DNA from: Pseudomonas entomophila
Lineage (GTDB): Bacteria > Pseudomonadota > Gammaproteobacteria > Pseudomonadales > Pseudomonadaceae
Length of the DNA stretch: 64,000 bases
Assembly (NCBI RefSeq): GCF_029193575.1
Contig: NZ_JARGCS010000012.1
Span: 1-64,000, forward strand
Direction of reading: 5' to 3'
In this document: positions 21,863-32,668 of the stretch, one piece after another
Numbering within the stretch: the stretch's first letter is position 1
How the letters are laid out: each line of letters opens with the position of its first letter
Program-made: the position numbers and the translations under genes
The notes under the pieces: model-generated
Told to the model about the DNA's origin: nothing
Database searches by the model: none
Seen by the model: the letters and a program-made list of their open reading frames with translations, nothing else

Positions 21863-21873
21863 CGCGGCCCACT

Positions 21874-22119
21874 TCAATTCCAATCCGTTCCCCCAGGGCG
21901 CAATGCCCGCGCATAGCAGAACAGGAACAGGTTGCGCACCAGCTCCTTGAGCACCCCCGGTTCACTCGAATTCAAACCGTTGAGATCCAGGTCGCCCTGG
22001 TCGCGCAGTTCATCGAGCGCGTCTTCCTCCAGCACGGCACAGACTTCGCCGGTCTCGCGGTGCAGGATGCGCAGGTAGGGATGGGGACGGTCGAGCCAGG
22101 CGTCGATCAGGTAGGTCAT
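21874..22119 (-). CDS. Small iron-responsive hypothetical protein (PA4570-like)
   Basis: 81 residues from ATG 22119, with AAGGAGAA upstream. The sequence starts MTYLIDAWLDRPHPYLRILH and is acidic, with no cysteine motif. Position between fklB and ispB/rplU matches P. aeruginosa PA4570, a gene known to be iron-repressed. The Fur-box-like site 30-48 bases upstream (22149-22167) supports the same control here. Biochemical function is unknown. Identification rests on synteny plus the Fur site. Confidence 0.75.
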   Translation of the reverse strand: MTYLIDAWLDRPHPYLRILHRETGEVCAVLEEDALDELRDQGDLDLNGLNSSEPGVLKELVRNLFLFCYARALRPGGTDWN

Positions 22120-22148
22120 GGCTATTCTCCTTGGATAGCGGTTCCAAT

Positions 22149-22167
22149 GAGAATAATTCTTATTATC
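22149..22167. promoter_or_regulatory. Fur box upstream of the 81-aa gene
   Basis: GAGAATAATTCTTATTATC agrees with the 19-bp Fur consensus at 14 of 19 positions. It sits in an AT-rich stretch suited to the promoter of the minus-strand gene at 22119. Confidence 0.8.
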
Positions 22168-22267
22168 AAAATAGCAAGGCCCTATTGGCGGAATTTTTCC
22201 AAGTAGGGTAGCGATCCCGTTGCAGGATTTGTCAGGGCCACCCGCAGGGCAGCCCCGAGACGCGAGG

Positions 22268-22609
22268 TCAGACCTTGCGCACGAACTCCGACTTCAGCTT
22301 CATGGCGCCGATGCCGTCGATCTTGCAGTCGATGTCGTGGTCGCCGTCGCACAGGCGGATGTTCTTGACCTTGGTGCCGACCTTGACCACCAGGGACGAG
22401 CCCTTGACCTTCAGGTCCTTGATCACGGTCACGGTGTCGCCGTCCTGCAGGACGTTGCCGACCGAATCCTTTTTCACCACGTCATCGCTGGCGGCCTCGG
22501 CTTCGCCGTTGGCAGACCACTCGTGGGCGCATTCGGGGCAGATCAGCTGGGTGCCATCCTCATAGGTGTATTCGGAGTTGCAGGCGGGGCAGGGCGGCAG
22601 AGTGCTCAC
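22268..22609 (-). CDS. PhnA-family zinc-ribbon protein (YjdM-like)
   Basis: 113 residues from GTG 22609 with AAAGGAAA upstream; a longer frame upstream lacks a ribosome site. The N-terminal zinc ribbon has CPAC (CPACNSEY) and CPEC ([10 protein letters not shown]). The C-terminal PhnA domain is [15 protein letters not shown] through [22 protein letters not shown]. Despite the historical name, these proteins do not hydrolyse phosphonoacetate in most bacteria, and their role is unclear. It is monocistronic, with a REP element upstream. Confidence 0.9.
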   Translation of the reverse strand: MSTLPPCPACNSEYTYEDGTQLICPECAHEWSANGEAEAASDDVVKKDSVGNVLQDGDTVTVIKDLKVKGSSLVVKVGTKVKNIRLCDGDHDIDCKIDGIGAMKLKSEFVRKV

Positions 22610-22693
22610 GGTATTTCCTTTGAAGTGCAGGCGGGTAAAGGCGCACATTGTATAAGGATTTGTCGCGGGTGTGTGTTTTGTCTGTGACCCATG

Positions 22694-22722
22694 CAACCGC
22701 GGGCTTGCCCCGCGATGGGTGA
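22694..22722. repeat. P. putida-type REP element (single)
   Basis: ACCGCGGGCTTGCCCCGCGA core, between phnA and ispB. Confidence 0.75.
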
Positions 22723-22732
22723 CGCAGCTGTG

Positions 22733-23701
22733 TCAGTGGGTGCGCGCGACCGCGAACTCGCTCAGCTCGACCAGGGCATCCCGGTACTCGCTGGCCGGCA
22801 GCACTTCCAGGCATTCGATGGCGCGGGCGACGTAGTCGCGGGCCATCTGCGCGGTGTAGTCCAGGGCGCCGGAAGCTTCGACGGCCAGGCGGATCTGCTC
22901 CAGGTCTTCCAGGCCGCCCTTCTGGATCGCCTGGCGCACCAGTGCCGCCTGCTCGGGCGTGCCCTCGCGCATGGTGTAGATCAGCGGCAAGGTTGGCTTG
23001 CCCTCGGCCAGGTCGTCGCCGACGTTCTTGCCCAGGGTCTGCGAGTCGCCCTTGTAGTCGAGCAGGTCATCGACCAGCTGGAAGGCCACCCCCAGGTGGT
23101 CGCCGAAGGTGCGCAGCGCCTCGCGCTGCTGCTCGGTGCCGCCGGCCAGCGCCGCGGCGCTGTGGGTCGAGGCCTCGAAGAGCATCGCGGTCTTGCCGCG
23201 GATGACCTCCATGTAGATCGCTTCGGTGGTGCTCGCGTCGCGTACCCGCGACAGTTGCAGCACCTCGCCCTCGGCGATCACCCGGGTGGCCTTGGAGAGG
23301 ATCTGCATCACTGGCATCGAGCCCAGCTCGACCATCATTTCGAACGAGCGCGAATAAAGGAAGTCGCCCACCAGCACGCTCGGCGCGTTGCCCCACAGGG
23401 CGTTGGCGGTGGAGCGGCCACGGCGCATGCCGGACATGTCGACCACGTCGTCGTGCAGCAGGGTGGCGGTGTGCAGGAACTCGATGGTCGCGGCCAGCAG
23501 GCGCAGGTCGTCGCCTTCACGGCCCAGGGCCTTGCCGCACAGCAGCACCAGCAGTGGGCGCAGGCGCTTGCCGCCGGCCGACGTGATATAGTCGCCGATC
23601 TTCGATACCAGCGGCACGCGCGAGGTCAGCTGCTTCTTGATGATCTCGTCGACGGCGCTGAAATCGTCAGCCACCGCGCGGTAGAAGGATTGGGGTTGCA
23701 T
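22733..23701 (-). CDS. ispB: Octaprenyl diphosphate synthase
   Basis: 322 residues, typical of IspB. Both aspartate-rich motifs are intact: LLHDDVVDMSGMRRG (first) and FQLVDDLLDYKGD (second), along with GGKRLRPLLVLL. It elongates farnesyl diphosphate to make the ubiquinone side chain at the inner face of the membrane. It is divergent from rplU across a 245-bp region, the arrangement conserved in gammaproteobacteria. Confidence 0.95.
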   Translation of the reverse strand: MQPQSFYRAVADDFSAVDEIIKKQLTSRVPLVSKIGDYITSAGGKRLRPLLVLLCGKALGREGDDLRLLAATIEFLHTATLLHDDVVDMSGMRRGRSTANALWGNAPSVLVGDFLYSRSFEMMVELGSMPVMQILSKATRVIAEGEVLQLSRVRDASTTEAIYMEVIRGKTAMLFEASTHSAAALAGGTEQQREALRTFGDHLGVAFQLVDDLLDYKGDSQTLGKNVGDDLAEGKPTLPLIYTMREGTPEQAALVRQAIQKGGLEDLEQIRLAVEASGALDYTAQMARDYVARAIECLEVLPASEYRDALVELSEFAVARTH

Positions 23702-23786
23702 CGGCTGCTCCAGTGAGGTTGCGCGGCATGCTAGGTCGCGGGTATCGGTGTGTCAAGGCGCGGTGCCCGGGGCTCGGGGCCGGCAC

Positions 23787-23815
23787 TTGCAAGCGTTTCG
23801 CGGGTTGCGTACAAT
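23787..23815 (+). promoter_or_regulatory. Sigma-70 promoter of rplU-rpmA
   Basis: -35 TTGCAA (23787-23792), 17-bp spacer, -10 TACAAT (23810-23815). Transcription would start near 23822, giving a leader of about 125 nucleotides before rplU, long enough for a structured ribosomal-protein leader. Confidence 0.75.
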
Positions 23816-23946
23816 CGCGCACCCTAACTTTCCTGGGCAGCACCTGCCTTACGCAATTGCACCGGGCCGTTCCAGCCTGATGCAGCCATGCCAGCCAATA
23901 CTCATCATATAAAGCGCTGGGTGAGCAGGATTATCGGAGAAATACC

Positions 23947-24261
23947 ATGTCTTACGCAGTAATCGTTACCGGCGGCAAGCAGTACAAAGTCGCTGAAGGT
24001 GAATACCTCAAGATCGAGAAGCTGGAAGTCGCCACTGGCGAATCCGTGACCTTCGATCGCGTTCTGCTGGTCGCCAACGGCGACGACGTCACCATCGGCG
24101 CTCCAGTCGTCGCTGGCGCCAAAGTGGTCGCTGAAGTCGTTTCGCAAGGCCGCCACGACAAAGTGCGCATCATCAAGTTCCGTCGTCGTAAGCACCACAT
24201 GAAGCGCATGGGCCACCGCCAGTGGTTCACCGAGATCAAAATCACCGGTATCCAGGCTTAA
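23947..24261 (+). CDS. rplU: 50S ribosomal protein L21
   Basis: 104 residues, standard length. It begins [20 protein letters not shown] and includes the basic [14 protein letters not shown] segment that contacts 23S rRNA. GGAG lies at good distance before the ATG. It is the first gene of the rplU-rpmA operon. Confidence 0.98.
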   Translation: MSYAVIVTGGKQYKVAEGEYLKIEKLEVATGESVTFDRVLLVANGDDVTIGAPVVAGAKVVAEVVSQGRHDKVRIIKFRRRKHHMKRMGHRQWFTEIKITGIQA

Positions 24262-24299
24262 TCCCCTAGATCCCCTGAATTTATTTGGAGAATTGAACC

Positions 24300-24557
24300 A
24301 TGGCTCACAAGAAGGCTGGTGGTAGTACTCGTAACGGTCGCGACTCAGAATCGAAACGCCTTGGCGTGAAGATGTATGGCGGCCAGGTCATCAAGGCCGG
24401 CAACATCATCGTCCGCCAGCGCGGCACCCAGTTCCACGCCGGCTACGGCGTTGGCATGGGCAAGGATCACACCCTGTTCGCCAAGATCGAAGGCGTGATC
24501 AAGTTCGAGAAGAAAGGCGAGTTCGGTCGTCGTTACGTGAGCGTCGTCGCGGCCTGA
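24300..24557 (+). CDS. rpmA: 50S ribosomal protein L27
   Basis: 85 residues beginning [20 protein letters not shown]. The short N-terminal extension reaches the peptidyl-transferase centre; there is no cleavable extension of the firmicute type. It lies 38 bases after rplU and is followed by a strong terminator. Confidence 0.98.
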   Translation: MAHKKAGGSTRNGRDSESKRLGVKMYGGQVIKAGNIIVRQRGTQFHAGYGVGMGKDHTLFAKIEGVIKFEKKGEFGRRYVSVVAA

Positions 24558-24576
24558 TCGCGTTGTCGCTGGAAAA

Positions 24577-24601
24577 GCCCCGTCATGCGACGGGGCTTTT
24601 T
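24577..24601 (+). terminator. Rho-independent terminator after rpmA
   Basis: Perfect 8-bp stem GCCCCGTC / GACGGGGC with ATGC loop, flanked by AAAA and TTTTT. It ends the rplU-rpmA transcript, so obgE needs its own promoter in the following 145 bases. Confidence 0.93.
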
Positions 24602-24658
24602 CGTTTGTGGTGAGCCTCTTGCAAAGCTGTTTGTATGGGCTGCCGGCGCTGGAGATAA

Positions 24659-25969
<1,311 letters not shown>

Positions 25970-25986
25970 CCGGTTGCAGTACACTT

Positions 25987-26012
25987 AACGCCGCTCAAAT
26001 GAGCGGCGTTTT
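25987..26012 (+). terminator. Rho-independent terminator of obgE
   Basis: Perfect 10-bp stem AACGCCGCTC / GAGCGGCGTT with AAAT loop, 17 bases after the stop, ending TTTT. Confidence 0.88.
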
Positions 26013-26048
26013 GGTATCTACAGGTTCGACAATAGGTTGGAAGAGAAG

Positions 26049-27167
26049 ATGCGAAGCAAGGTGACGGGTGCCAAGCGCTGGGTGGTGAAGATCGGCAGTG
26101 CGCTGCTGACGGCCGATGGCAAGGGCCTCGACCGTGGCGCCATGGCGGTCTGGGTCGAACAGATGGTGGCATTGCGCGAAGCGGGGGTTGAGCTGGTGCT
26201 GGTGTCCTCCGGGGCCGTGGCCGCCGGCATGAGCCAACTGGGCTGGGCCAAGCGACCGAGCGCGATGAACGAGCTGCAGGCCGCCGCCTCGATCGGCCAG
26301 ATGCGCCTGGTGCAGGCCTGGGAGTCAAGCTTCGGCGAGCACGGCAAGCACACCGCGCAGATCCTCCTGACCCACGACGACCTCTCCGACCGCAAGCGTT
26401 ACCTCAACGCCCGCAGCACCCTGCGCACCCTGGTCGACCTGGGCGTGGTGCCGGTGATCAACGAGAACGACACCGTGGTCACCGACGAAATTCGTTTCGG
26501 CGACAACGACACCCTGGCCGCGCTGGTGGCCAACCTGGTGGAAGCCGACCTGCTGGTGATCCTCACCGACCGCGACGGCATGTTCGACGCCGACCCGCGC
26601 AACAACCCCGATGCCCAACTGATCTTCGAAGCCCGCGCCGACGACCCGAGCCTCGACGCCGTGGCTGGCGGCACCGGTGGCGCGCTGGGCCGTGGCGGCA
26701 TGCAGACCAAGCTGCGCGCCGCGCGCCTGGCGGCCCGCTCGGGCGCCCACACGATCATCGTCGGCGGGCGCATCGAGCGCGTGCTCGACCGTCTCAAGGG
26801 CGGCGAGCGCCTGGGCACCCTGCTGTCGCCCGAGCGCGGCATGATCGCCGCGCGCAAGCAATGGCTGGCCGGCCACCTGCAAACCCGCGGCACCCTGGTG
26901 CTCGACGCCGGTGCCGTGCAGGCCCTGCGCCAGGCCAACAAGAGCCTGCTGCCGGTGGGCGTGAAGACCGTGCAGGGCAGCTTCCGCCGCGGCGAAATGG
27001 TGGTCTGCGTCGGCCCGGATGGCGTGGAAGTGGCCCGTGGCCTGGCCAACTACAGCGCGCTGGAAGCGCAGAAGATCATTGGCCAGGCCTCCGATGCCAT
27101 CGAGGGCATCCTCGGCTACAGCGCCGAGCCTGAGCTGGTGCACCGCGACAACCTGGTCCTGGTTTGA
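26049..27167 (+). CDS. proB: Glutamate 5-kinase
   Basis: 372 residues from ATG 26049 with GGAAGAG upstream. The amino-acid kinase domain shows [27 protein letters not shown] and [20 protein letters not shown]-terminal PUA domain (about 280-370) completes the long ProB form. It makes glutamyl-5-phosphate, the first step of proline synthesis, and is usually feedback-inhibited by proline. It is followed closely by creA. Confidence 0.97.
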   Translation: MRSKVTGAKRWVVKIGSALLTADGKGLDRGAMAVWVEQMVALREAGVELVLVSSGAVAAGMSQLGWAKRPSAMNELQAAASIGQMRLVQAWESSFGEHGKHTAQILLTHDDLSDRKRYLNARSTLRTLVDLGVVPVINENDTVVTDEIRFGDNDTLAALVANLVEADLLVILTDRDGMFDADPRNNPDAQLIFEARADDPSLDAVAGGTGGALGRGGMQTKLRAARLAARSGAHTIIVGGRIERVLDRLKGGERLGTLLSPERGMIAARKQWLAGHLQTRGTLVLDAGAVQALRQANKSLLPVGVKTVQGSFRRGEMVVCVGPDGVEVARGLANYSALEAQKIIGQASDAIEGILGYSAEPELVHRDNLVLV

Positions 27168-27178
27168 GGAACACACCC

Positions 27179-27640
27179 GTGCTGAAAAGGATGATTGCCG
27201 TGGCGGCCCTCGCGCTGCCGATGCTGGCCGGGGCCGAGGAAATCGGCCAGGTGTCCACCGTGTTCAAGTTCGTCGGGCCCAATGACCGCATCGTGGTCGA
27301 GGCGTTCGACGACCCCAAGGTCGATGGCGTGACCTGCTACCTGTCGCGCGCCAAGACCGGCGGCTTGAAGGGTGGGCTGGGGTTGGCCGAAGACCGCGCG
27401 GAGGCGTCGATCGCCTGTCGTCAGGTGGGGCCGATCCAGTTCAAGGGTGAGCTCAAGGATGGCGAGGAGGTGTTCAAGGAACGCACCTCGCTGGTGTTCA
27501 AGACCATGCAGGTGGTGCGTTTCCTCGACAAGAAGCGCAACACGCTGGTGTACCTGGTGTACAGCGACCGCGTGATCGAAGGCAGCCCGCAGAATGCGGT
27601 GACGGCGATTCCGATCGTGCCGTGGGCGCAAGCCCAGTAA
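27179..27640 (+). CDS. creA: CreA-family periplasmic protein
   Basis: 153 residues from GTG 27179, with GAGGA (overlapping the proB stop) eight bases upstream. A signal peptide ([18 protein letters not shown]) is followed by [27 protein letters not shown] and [25 protein letters not shown], each partly cited, both diagnostic of CreA. The family is conserved but its function is unknown. Spacing suggests translational linkage with proB, the usual pseudomonad arrangement. Confidence 0.92.
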   Translation: MLKRMIAVAALALPMLAGAEEIGQVSTVFKFVGPNDRIVVEAFDDPKVDGVTCYLSRAKTGGLKGGLGLAEDRAEASIACRQVGPIQFKGELKDGEEVFKERTSLVFKTMQVVRFLDKKRNTLVYLVYSDRVIEGSPQNAVTAIPIVPWAQAQ

Positions 27641-27650
27641 ACGAAGCAGC

Positions 27651-27746
27651 CTCCTGTATTAGCGGGCTTGCCCTACGATAGGGCCCGATCTGACAACCTC
27701 ACCGCCAGATCGGGCCCTATCGCGGGGCAAGCCCGCTCCTACAGGA
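27651..27746. repeat. REP pair forming a long perfect dyad between creA and mksB
   Basis: Two facing REP copies. The inner arms CGATAGGGCCCGATCTG and CAGATCGGGCCCTATCG are exact complements (17 bp), and the outer arms continue the REP core. It lies exactly between two convergent genes and may serve as a bidirectional transcript end. Confidence 0.9.
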
Positions 27747-27762
27747 ATGGGCCGCAGTGACC

Positions 27763-30594
27763 TCAGGCCAGCTCTTCGGCCTGATCTTCGCGCACGATCG
27801 CCTTGACCTCATCCCGACGACTGATGAACTTCCAGTCCGCCTCGTCGATGTAGATGCCATTCGGCCCGCTGCCACCTTCCAGGTCGATCGCCACCCGCGC
27901 CGACACCTGCGGCTTCACGCTCGCCAGAATCGGCACGAAGCCCAGCTGTTGGCTGGTCTCCAGCAACGCCGCCTGGTTGCGTTCGTCGATGTCCGCCGCC
28001 TCGTCGAGGTAGTACGGCAGGCGGATGCGCCCGGCCAGGTCGCGGTCCATCAGGTGCAGCAACAGGTACATGTTGGTCAGCGCCTTGATGGTCATGGTGG
28101 TGCCGTTGGAGGCGGCGCCATCGATGTCGGCGTGGATCACTGGCTGGCTGTTGATCTTGGTGATCTCGAAGGCCAGCTCGAACAGGTCCTTCAGGCCCAG
28201 CTGGTTGTGGTTGGCCGCCACCAGCCGCGCCAGGTACTCCTTGGCCTCTTCGTTCTTGTGATCCTGCTCGGCGCTCTGGGTCAGGTCGAACACCGACAGG
28301 GTCTCGCCTTCTTCGTACTGGCCGGCACTGTGGATGATCTGGTCGATGTGCTTGAGCGCTTCCTTGTTCGGCGCCAGCACCACGCGGAAGCTCTCCAGGT
28401 TGGACACCTGGCGCTTGTTGATCTCGCGGTTGAACAGCGCCAGCTGGTGCTCGAGGCTGTCGTAGTCGCTGCGGATGTTGCGCAGGGTCCGGGCGATGTC
28501 GGTGACCGCCGCGCGGCGCGCCTTGGCCAGGGTCAGGGCTTCTTCGGTGCGGTGCGAGTAGGCGTTGATCAGCAGCGCCAGGCGGCGCTCCATGTCGTCT
28601 TCGCTGTCGAACTTGGCCACGCCCTTCAGGCGCACCTGGGCGTACAGCGCCTCGATCTGGTTGTCGACCCGTTGCAGGCCCTGCCAGCTGTCCTGGTAGT
28701 CGTTGAGCAGCGGCAGCAGGTTGTCCATGGAATCATCGACCGGCTCCATGAACGGCGTGCCGAACGGCAGGTCGGTCGGCAGCAGCTGGCGACGGCGCAG
28801 GGCGTCGTCGAGGGTGCGCTGCTTGGCTTCCAGGTCGGCGATCTGCCGGCCCACCAGCTGCAACTTCGCCGACAGTTGCTGGACGCGCTCGGTGAAGGCG
28901 TCGCTGGAGCGTTTAAGTTCGTCCTGGGCGGCTTCCAGCTGGGCCAGTTGCTCCAGCTTCTCCGGCTCTTCGGCGCTCAGCGTCTCGGTGCGGCGGAAGT
29001 CTTCCAGGGCCTTCTGCGCGTCGAGCACCTGCTGGTACAGGGCTTCTGTCTGCGCCTTGCTGGCGGCGCGGTCGAGGGCCACCGACTGCTGGGTCTTGAG
29101 CTGCTTGAGCTCTTTTTCCAGGCGCTCCTTCTGGTCGCGCAGGGCGGCGCGGTCGGCCAGGGCTTGCAGGGCCGGCGGGTCGATGTGGGAGATGTCGATG
29201 GACAGGCCCGGCACTTCGAAGCGCTCGCCCTTGAAACGGTCGAGCACGCCTTCGAGGGTTTTCACCCAGACATCGCTGTCGTCCAGCTCGATGCCGCGGT
29301 CGCCCAGCGGCAGGCTGAACAGTGCGCCGTTGAACAGGCGCATCAGGCGATCGACGTCCTGCTGCGAGAACTCCTCGCGCAGGCGGGCATAGCTGTTGTT
29401 GTCGGCGTGGTCGAGCTGTTGCTTGACGGCCTTGACGCGTTTCTCGAGGTCGCGCACGCGCTCGTCGAGGTCTTCGGCGGAGAACTGGCGCGACTGCGCC
29501 AGGGCGCCGGCCAGCTCGTCGTGGGCGTCCTTGGCGGCCAGCAGTTGCTGCTCCAGCACCTTGACGTCCTCGACCAGGGCGAAGCGGTGCTTGAGCACGG
29601 CCAGTTCGCCCAGCCAGCGCTGCACGCCGGTGATTTCGCGCTCCAGGCGCATCAGCTCCTGGGTGCCGCCGCGCTGGTCGTTCTGCAGGCGGTCCTGCTC
29701 GCTGCGGTAGTGCTCGGCCTGGATGGTCAGCTCTTCCTTGCGCGCCATGCCGTATTCCTGCCAGGTGCCCAGCAGGTTGTCGAGCAGCGGCGAGAGGCGG
29801 TGCAGCTTGCCGCGCAGGATGTCGCGCTGGGCCACGCCACCGGCCAGGGCCTCGACCAGCGGGCCGGCGGCGACCAGGGCGTTGTAGTCCTGCTCCATGC
29901 GGCGCACGTCGCGGAAGGCTTCCTCGCAGGCGGCGATGTAGTCGACGCTGCCCGAGCGCAGGCTGTGCTCGAAGGCATCGAGGAACAGCTGCTTGAGCTT
30001 GGCGGCGGTGATCTCGCGCATGTGCAGCAGGTTGATGAACAGCGCGCGGAAGGTCTTCAGGCTTTGCTCGCTGGTCGAGCGCAGCGGGATCAGCGTCAGG
30101 TCCAACGGCACCGAAGTATGGCCGCCGACCAGCAGCCGGCGCAGTTCGTCCGGCTTGAGCTCGTAGGCCTTCAGGCCGTTGCGCTCGAGGTTGGTGAACA
30201 GCTCTTTCTGGCGCAGGCAGGTGTCGTCTTTCTGGTAGTGCGCCAGGTCCAGTTGGCCCTGGTAGGCGAAGAACTGGTGGCCGAAGCCGCCGCCAGGGCC
30301 GCGACCGACCACGCCGATCACGTGCGGGCCGTGGGGCAGGTTCAGCTCGCAGAGGATGTAGCTGGTGTCGCTGGCGAAGTAGAAGCGCCGCGACTGCTCC
30401 AGGCTGTACTTGCCGAAGCTCATGTCCGACATGCGCGCCAGGATCGGGAACTGCAAGGCGTTGATCGACGCCGATTTACCCAGGTTGTTCGCGCCATAGA
30501 CCGACAGCGGGTGCTCCAGGGGGAACAGGCCGAGGCTGTAGCCGGCGGTGTTGAGCAGTGCGAAGCGGCGGATGCCGTAGCGTTCCTGGCTCAT
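27763..30594 (-). CDS. mksB: MksB, SMC-like condensin ATPase
   Basis: 943 residues. The N-terminal ATPase half has a Walker A GANNLGKS (34-41). Long coiled coils follow (about 240-440 and 480-720), separated by a compact region that would be the hinge. The C-terminal half has a Walker B-like LPYYLDEAADID and the preceding ASNGTTMTIKALTNMYLL signature region. This size and layout fit the MksB branch of MukB-like proteins, which is shorter than MukB (about 1480). It acts with kleisin MksF and MksE in chromosome organisation. Its ATG overlaps the mksE stop by four bases. Last gene of mksFEB; no mksG follows. Confidence 0.92.
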   Translation of the reverse strand: MSQERYGIRRFALLNTAGYSLGLFPLEHPLSVYGANNLGKSASINALQFPILARMSDMSFGKYSLEQSRRFYFASDTSYILCELNLPHGPHVIGVVGRGPGGGFGHQFFAYQGQLDLAHYQKDDTCLRQKELFTNLERNGLKAYELKPDELRRLLVGGHTSVPLDLTLIPLRSTSEQSLKTFRALFINLLHMREITAAKLKQLFLDAFEHSLRSGSVDYIAACEEAFRDVRRMEQDYNALVAAGPLVEALAGGVAQRDILRGKLHRLSPLLDNLLGTWQEYGMARKEELTIQAEHYRSEQDRLQNDQRGGTQELMRLEREITGVQRWLGELAVLKHRFALVEDVKVLEQQLLAAKDAHDELAGALAQSRQFSAEDLDERVRDLEKRVKAVKQQLDHADNNSYARLREEFSQQDVDRLMRLFNGALFSLPLGDRGIELDDSDVWVKTLEGVLDRFKGERFEVPGLSIDISHIDPPALQALADRAALRDQKERLEKELKQLKTQQSVALDRAASKAQTEALYQQVLDAQKALEDFRRTETLSAEEPEKLEQLAQLEAAQDELKRSSDAFTERVQQLSAKLQLVGRQIADLEAKQRTLDDALRRRQLLPTDLPFGTPFMEPVDDSMDNLLPLLNDYQDSWQGLQRVDNQIEALYAQVRLKGVAKFDSEDDMERRLALLINAYSHRTEEALTLAKARRAAVTDIARTLRNIRSDYDSLEHQLALFNREINKRQVSNLESFRVVLAPNKEALKHIDQIIHSAGQYEEGETLSVFDLTQSAEQDHKNEEAKEYLARLVAANHNQLGLKDLFELAFEITKINSQPVIHADIDGAASNGTTMTIKALTNMYLLLHLMDRDLAGRIRLPYYLDEAADIDERNQAALLETSQQLGFVPILASVKPQVSARVAIDLEGGSGPNGIYIDEADWKFISRRDEVKAIVREDQAEELA

Positions 30595-31298
30595 GCGTCA
30601 ATCTCCTGTTGCTCTTCGCGGATGGCGCGGGCCAGCGCGTCTTCTTCGGACTCTTCGCCCTCGAACGGGGTGAGGTCGAGCGGATCGTCGGTGCGGTTGA
30701 GTTGCTCCGCGGTCTCTTCCTCGACCAGCACCGGGACCGGCAGCGGCAGGTCGCTGTGCAGGGTGGCGGCCAGGTCGCGGTCCTGCTGCACCGACAGGCA
30801 CACGTCGAGGAAGCGGTGCATCGGCGGCAGGAAGCGGTAGATGCCGCCTTCCTCGTGGGCGAAGCCCAGTTGCGTCATGCGCCGCAGGATCTTTTCTTCG
30901 AGCTCTTCGACGGTCTGCACTTCGGCCTGCAGGAACAGGTCGCGGTATTTCTCCAGCAGCGAGGGCAGCTCGTCGCGGCCGATGCTGCCGCCGTCGAGCA
31001 CGGCCATCGGGTCGCGGCCCTGGTCGGCCAGGTGCTCGACCAGGATGAAGGTGAACAGCGACAGGCGCTGGGCGGTCTTGTTGACCTGCGCGGCGGCCTG
31101 TTCGGGGACGAAGTAGTAGAAGCCGCGGGTGTCGCACACCAGCTCGAAGCCCAGGGCCTTGAACAGGGTGCGGTACTGGTCCTGGAAGTTCGACAGCTGG
31201 GCGTACAGCTCGGGGTCGCGGCGGCTGACGTGGAAGCCCTTGAACAGCTCGCGGAAGATCGGCGCGAGCTGGGACAGTTCGGAAAGATCAAGATGCAT
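30591..31298 (-). CDS. mksE: MksE, condensin accessory subunit
   Basis: 235 residues. It starts MHLDLSELSQLAPIFRELFKG and contains winged-helix-like segments (RGFYYFVPEQAAAQ; RLSLFTFILVEHLADQG), then an acidic tail (EGEESEEDALARAIREEQQ). MksE bridges the kleisin MksF and the MksB heads. Its start overlaps the mksF end by 11 bases and its stop overlaps mksB by four, so all three are translationally coupled. Confidence 0.9.
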   Translation of the reverse strand: MHLDLSELSQLAPIFRELFKGFHVSRRDPELYAQLSNFQDQYRTLFKALGFELVCDTRGFYYFVPEQAAAQVNKTAQRLSLFTFILVEHLADQGRDPMAVLDGGSIGRDELPSLLEKYRDLFLQAEVQTVEELEEKILRRMTQLGFAHEEGGIYRFLPPMHRFLDVCLSVQQDRDLAATLHSDLPLPVPVLVEEETAEQLNRTDDPLDLTPFEGEESEEDALARAIREEQQEIDA

Positions 31299-32574
31299 GG
31301 GCTGGGCTCGCGGTGTGTTCGGTGGCAGCGGGTTGGCTTTCGCGGCTGGACGTCAGGGCGAAGGAGCGCAGGCTGACCAGGTGTTCGCGGGTGGTGTAGT
31401 CCTGGCGCTCCAGGCGTTCGCGGCTGAAGCGCTTCTCGCGCGACAGGCGCGAGAACCAGTACAGCAGCTCGTCGGTGGCGCCTTCGGGCTCCTGCTCCAG
31501 CAGCCAGACCATCAGGTCGGGCAGCGGCAGGGCGTCTTCGCAGCGTTCGAGCATTTCCTTGACCGTGCGCGGCGCGCGCGGCAGCGGGCCCTTCTGGGTC
31601 TTGTGCGCCTTGGGGAAGCGCGCGGGCTTGGGCTCGAAGCGGGCCAGGGCGTAGACGTAGGCCTCGACCTGGCTGGCGCTGCCCAGGAAGGTGCTCTGCG
31701 GGCGGGTGAACATCGGCATGGCGGCTTGCGGCACGGCGTCGATGCCCTTCTTGCGAATGACCGACAAGGCCAGCGCCGCGCCACGGGTCACGGCATTGTG
31801 CCGACGCGCTTCCTCGCGCAGCGGCAGCAAAAGCTCGCGGGCGTGGCGCAGGGTCAGCTGGGCGCTGGTCTGCATCTCGAGGATGCGCGCGTGGGTGCGC
31901 AGCAGCATGTCGTCGTCGACCAGGTGGCCCAGGCGCGCCTGCTCGCCCAACAGGCGCAGCAGCACGGTCTCGACCTTGCGCACGCCCTGCTCGAAGGCGC
32001 CGTCGGCGTTGACCAGCTGGATCATCGGCTCGACGTACTCGTCCCAGGTCGCCAGGACCTCGGCGTAGCGCTGGCGCAGGGGGATCTGGCGGTTGCTGGT
32101 CTTGGCCCGCTCGGCCACGGCCACCAGCGCCTGTTCGTCGTTGTCGAGCTTCTTCAGCACGTCGCGCACGCGCATGTCGAGCAGGCGCAACTGGCGCGCC
32201 AGGTCGTCGCTGTCGCGGTTGTCGAAGGCGTCCTGGATATGCCCGGCCAAGCGCTCGAGGTGGCGCAGGTAGGCTTCGATCTCCAGGCACAGGCCCAGGC
32301 GGTGCTCGCGGCGCAGGTAGGCGAGGAAGTCGTGGATCTGCGCGTTGAGCTCGAAGCGGTTCGGGCTCTTGGCCACCGGGACCAGGATGTCCAGGCGGAT
32401 CCACACGTCGAGCAGCTGGGTGATGTCCTGCGGCGTGCTTTCCACCTGCTGGCGGGCCAGTTGCTGGCGCAGTTCGACCAGGCTCAGGGTGCCCTGGTCG
32501 AAGCGCTCGCACAGCGGCTCGATCAAGGCCCAGTGTTCGGCTAGGGCGCGCAGGACGCGCTTGGGTTCGATCAT
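31288..32574 (-). CDS. mksF: MksF, kleisin subunit of the Mks condensin
   Basis: 428 residues from ATG 32574; the open frame upstream contains REP sequence and is not coding. An N-terminal winged-helix region (PKRVLRALAEHWALIEPLCERFDQG) is followed by helical linkers. A C-terminal region rich in basic residues completes it (RLSREKRFSRERLERQDYT near the end). The gene order F-E-B equals the P. aeruginosa PA4684-PA4686 operon. First gene of the operon; the promoter should lie in the 240-bp gap facing holD. Confidence 0.9.
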   Translation of the reverse strand: MIEPKRVLRALAEHWALIEPLCERFDQGTLSLVELRQQLARQQVESTPQDITQLLDVWIRLDILVPVAKSPNRFELNAQIHDFLAYLRREHRLGLCLEIEAYLRHLERLAGHIQDAFDNRDSDDLARQLRLLDMRVRDVLKKLDNDEQALVAVAERAKTSNRQIPLRQRYAEVLATWDEYVEPMIQLVNADGAFEQGVRKVETVLLRLLGEQARLGHLVDDDMLLRTHARILEMQTSAQLTLRHARELLLPLREEARRHNAVTRGAALALSVIRKKGIDAVPQAAMPMFTRPQSTFLGSASQVEAYVYALARFEPKPARFPKAHKTQKGPLPRAPRTVKEMLERCEDALPLPDLMVWLLEQEPEGATDELLYWFSRLSREKRFSRERLERQDYTTREHLVSLRSFALTSSRESQPAATEHTASPAHAS

Positions 32575-32668
32575 TGGCGGGTCGACTCGTTGCCAAGTAA
32601 AAGGGGCGATTGTACTGCATACGGGGGGGAGGATTTCACCCCTTGGTCCGGGATTTGCGTTGGGCGTG

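Noticed and set aside
27757..30840. 1027-codon open frame on the plus strand opposite mksB
   Set aside because: The opposite strand encodes a coherent SMC-like protein with Walker motifs and coupled neighbours; this frame has no recognisable domain.
27763..32574. Wadjet-type plasmid defence system
   Set aside because: The nuclease subunit MksG/JetD is missing, and the operon matches the housekeeping pseudomonad condensin.
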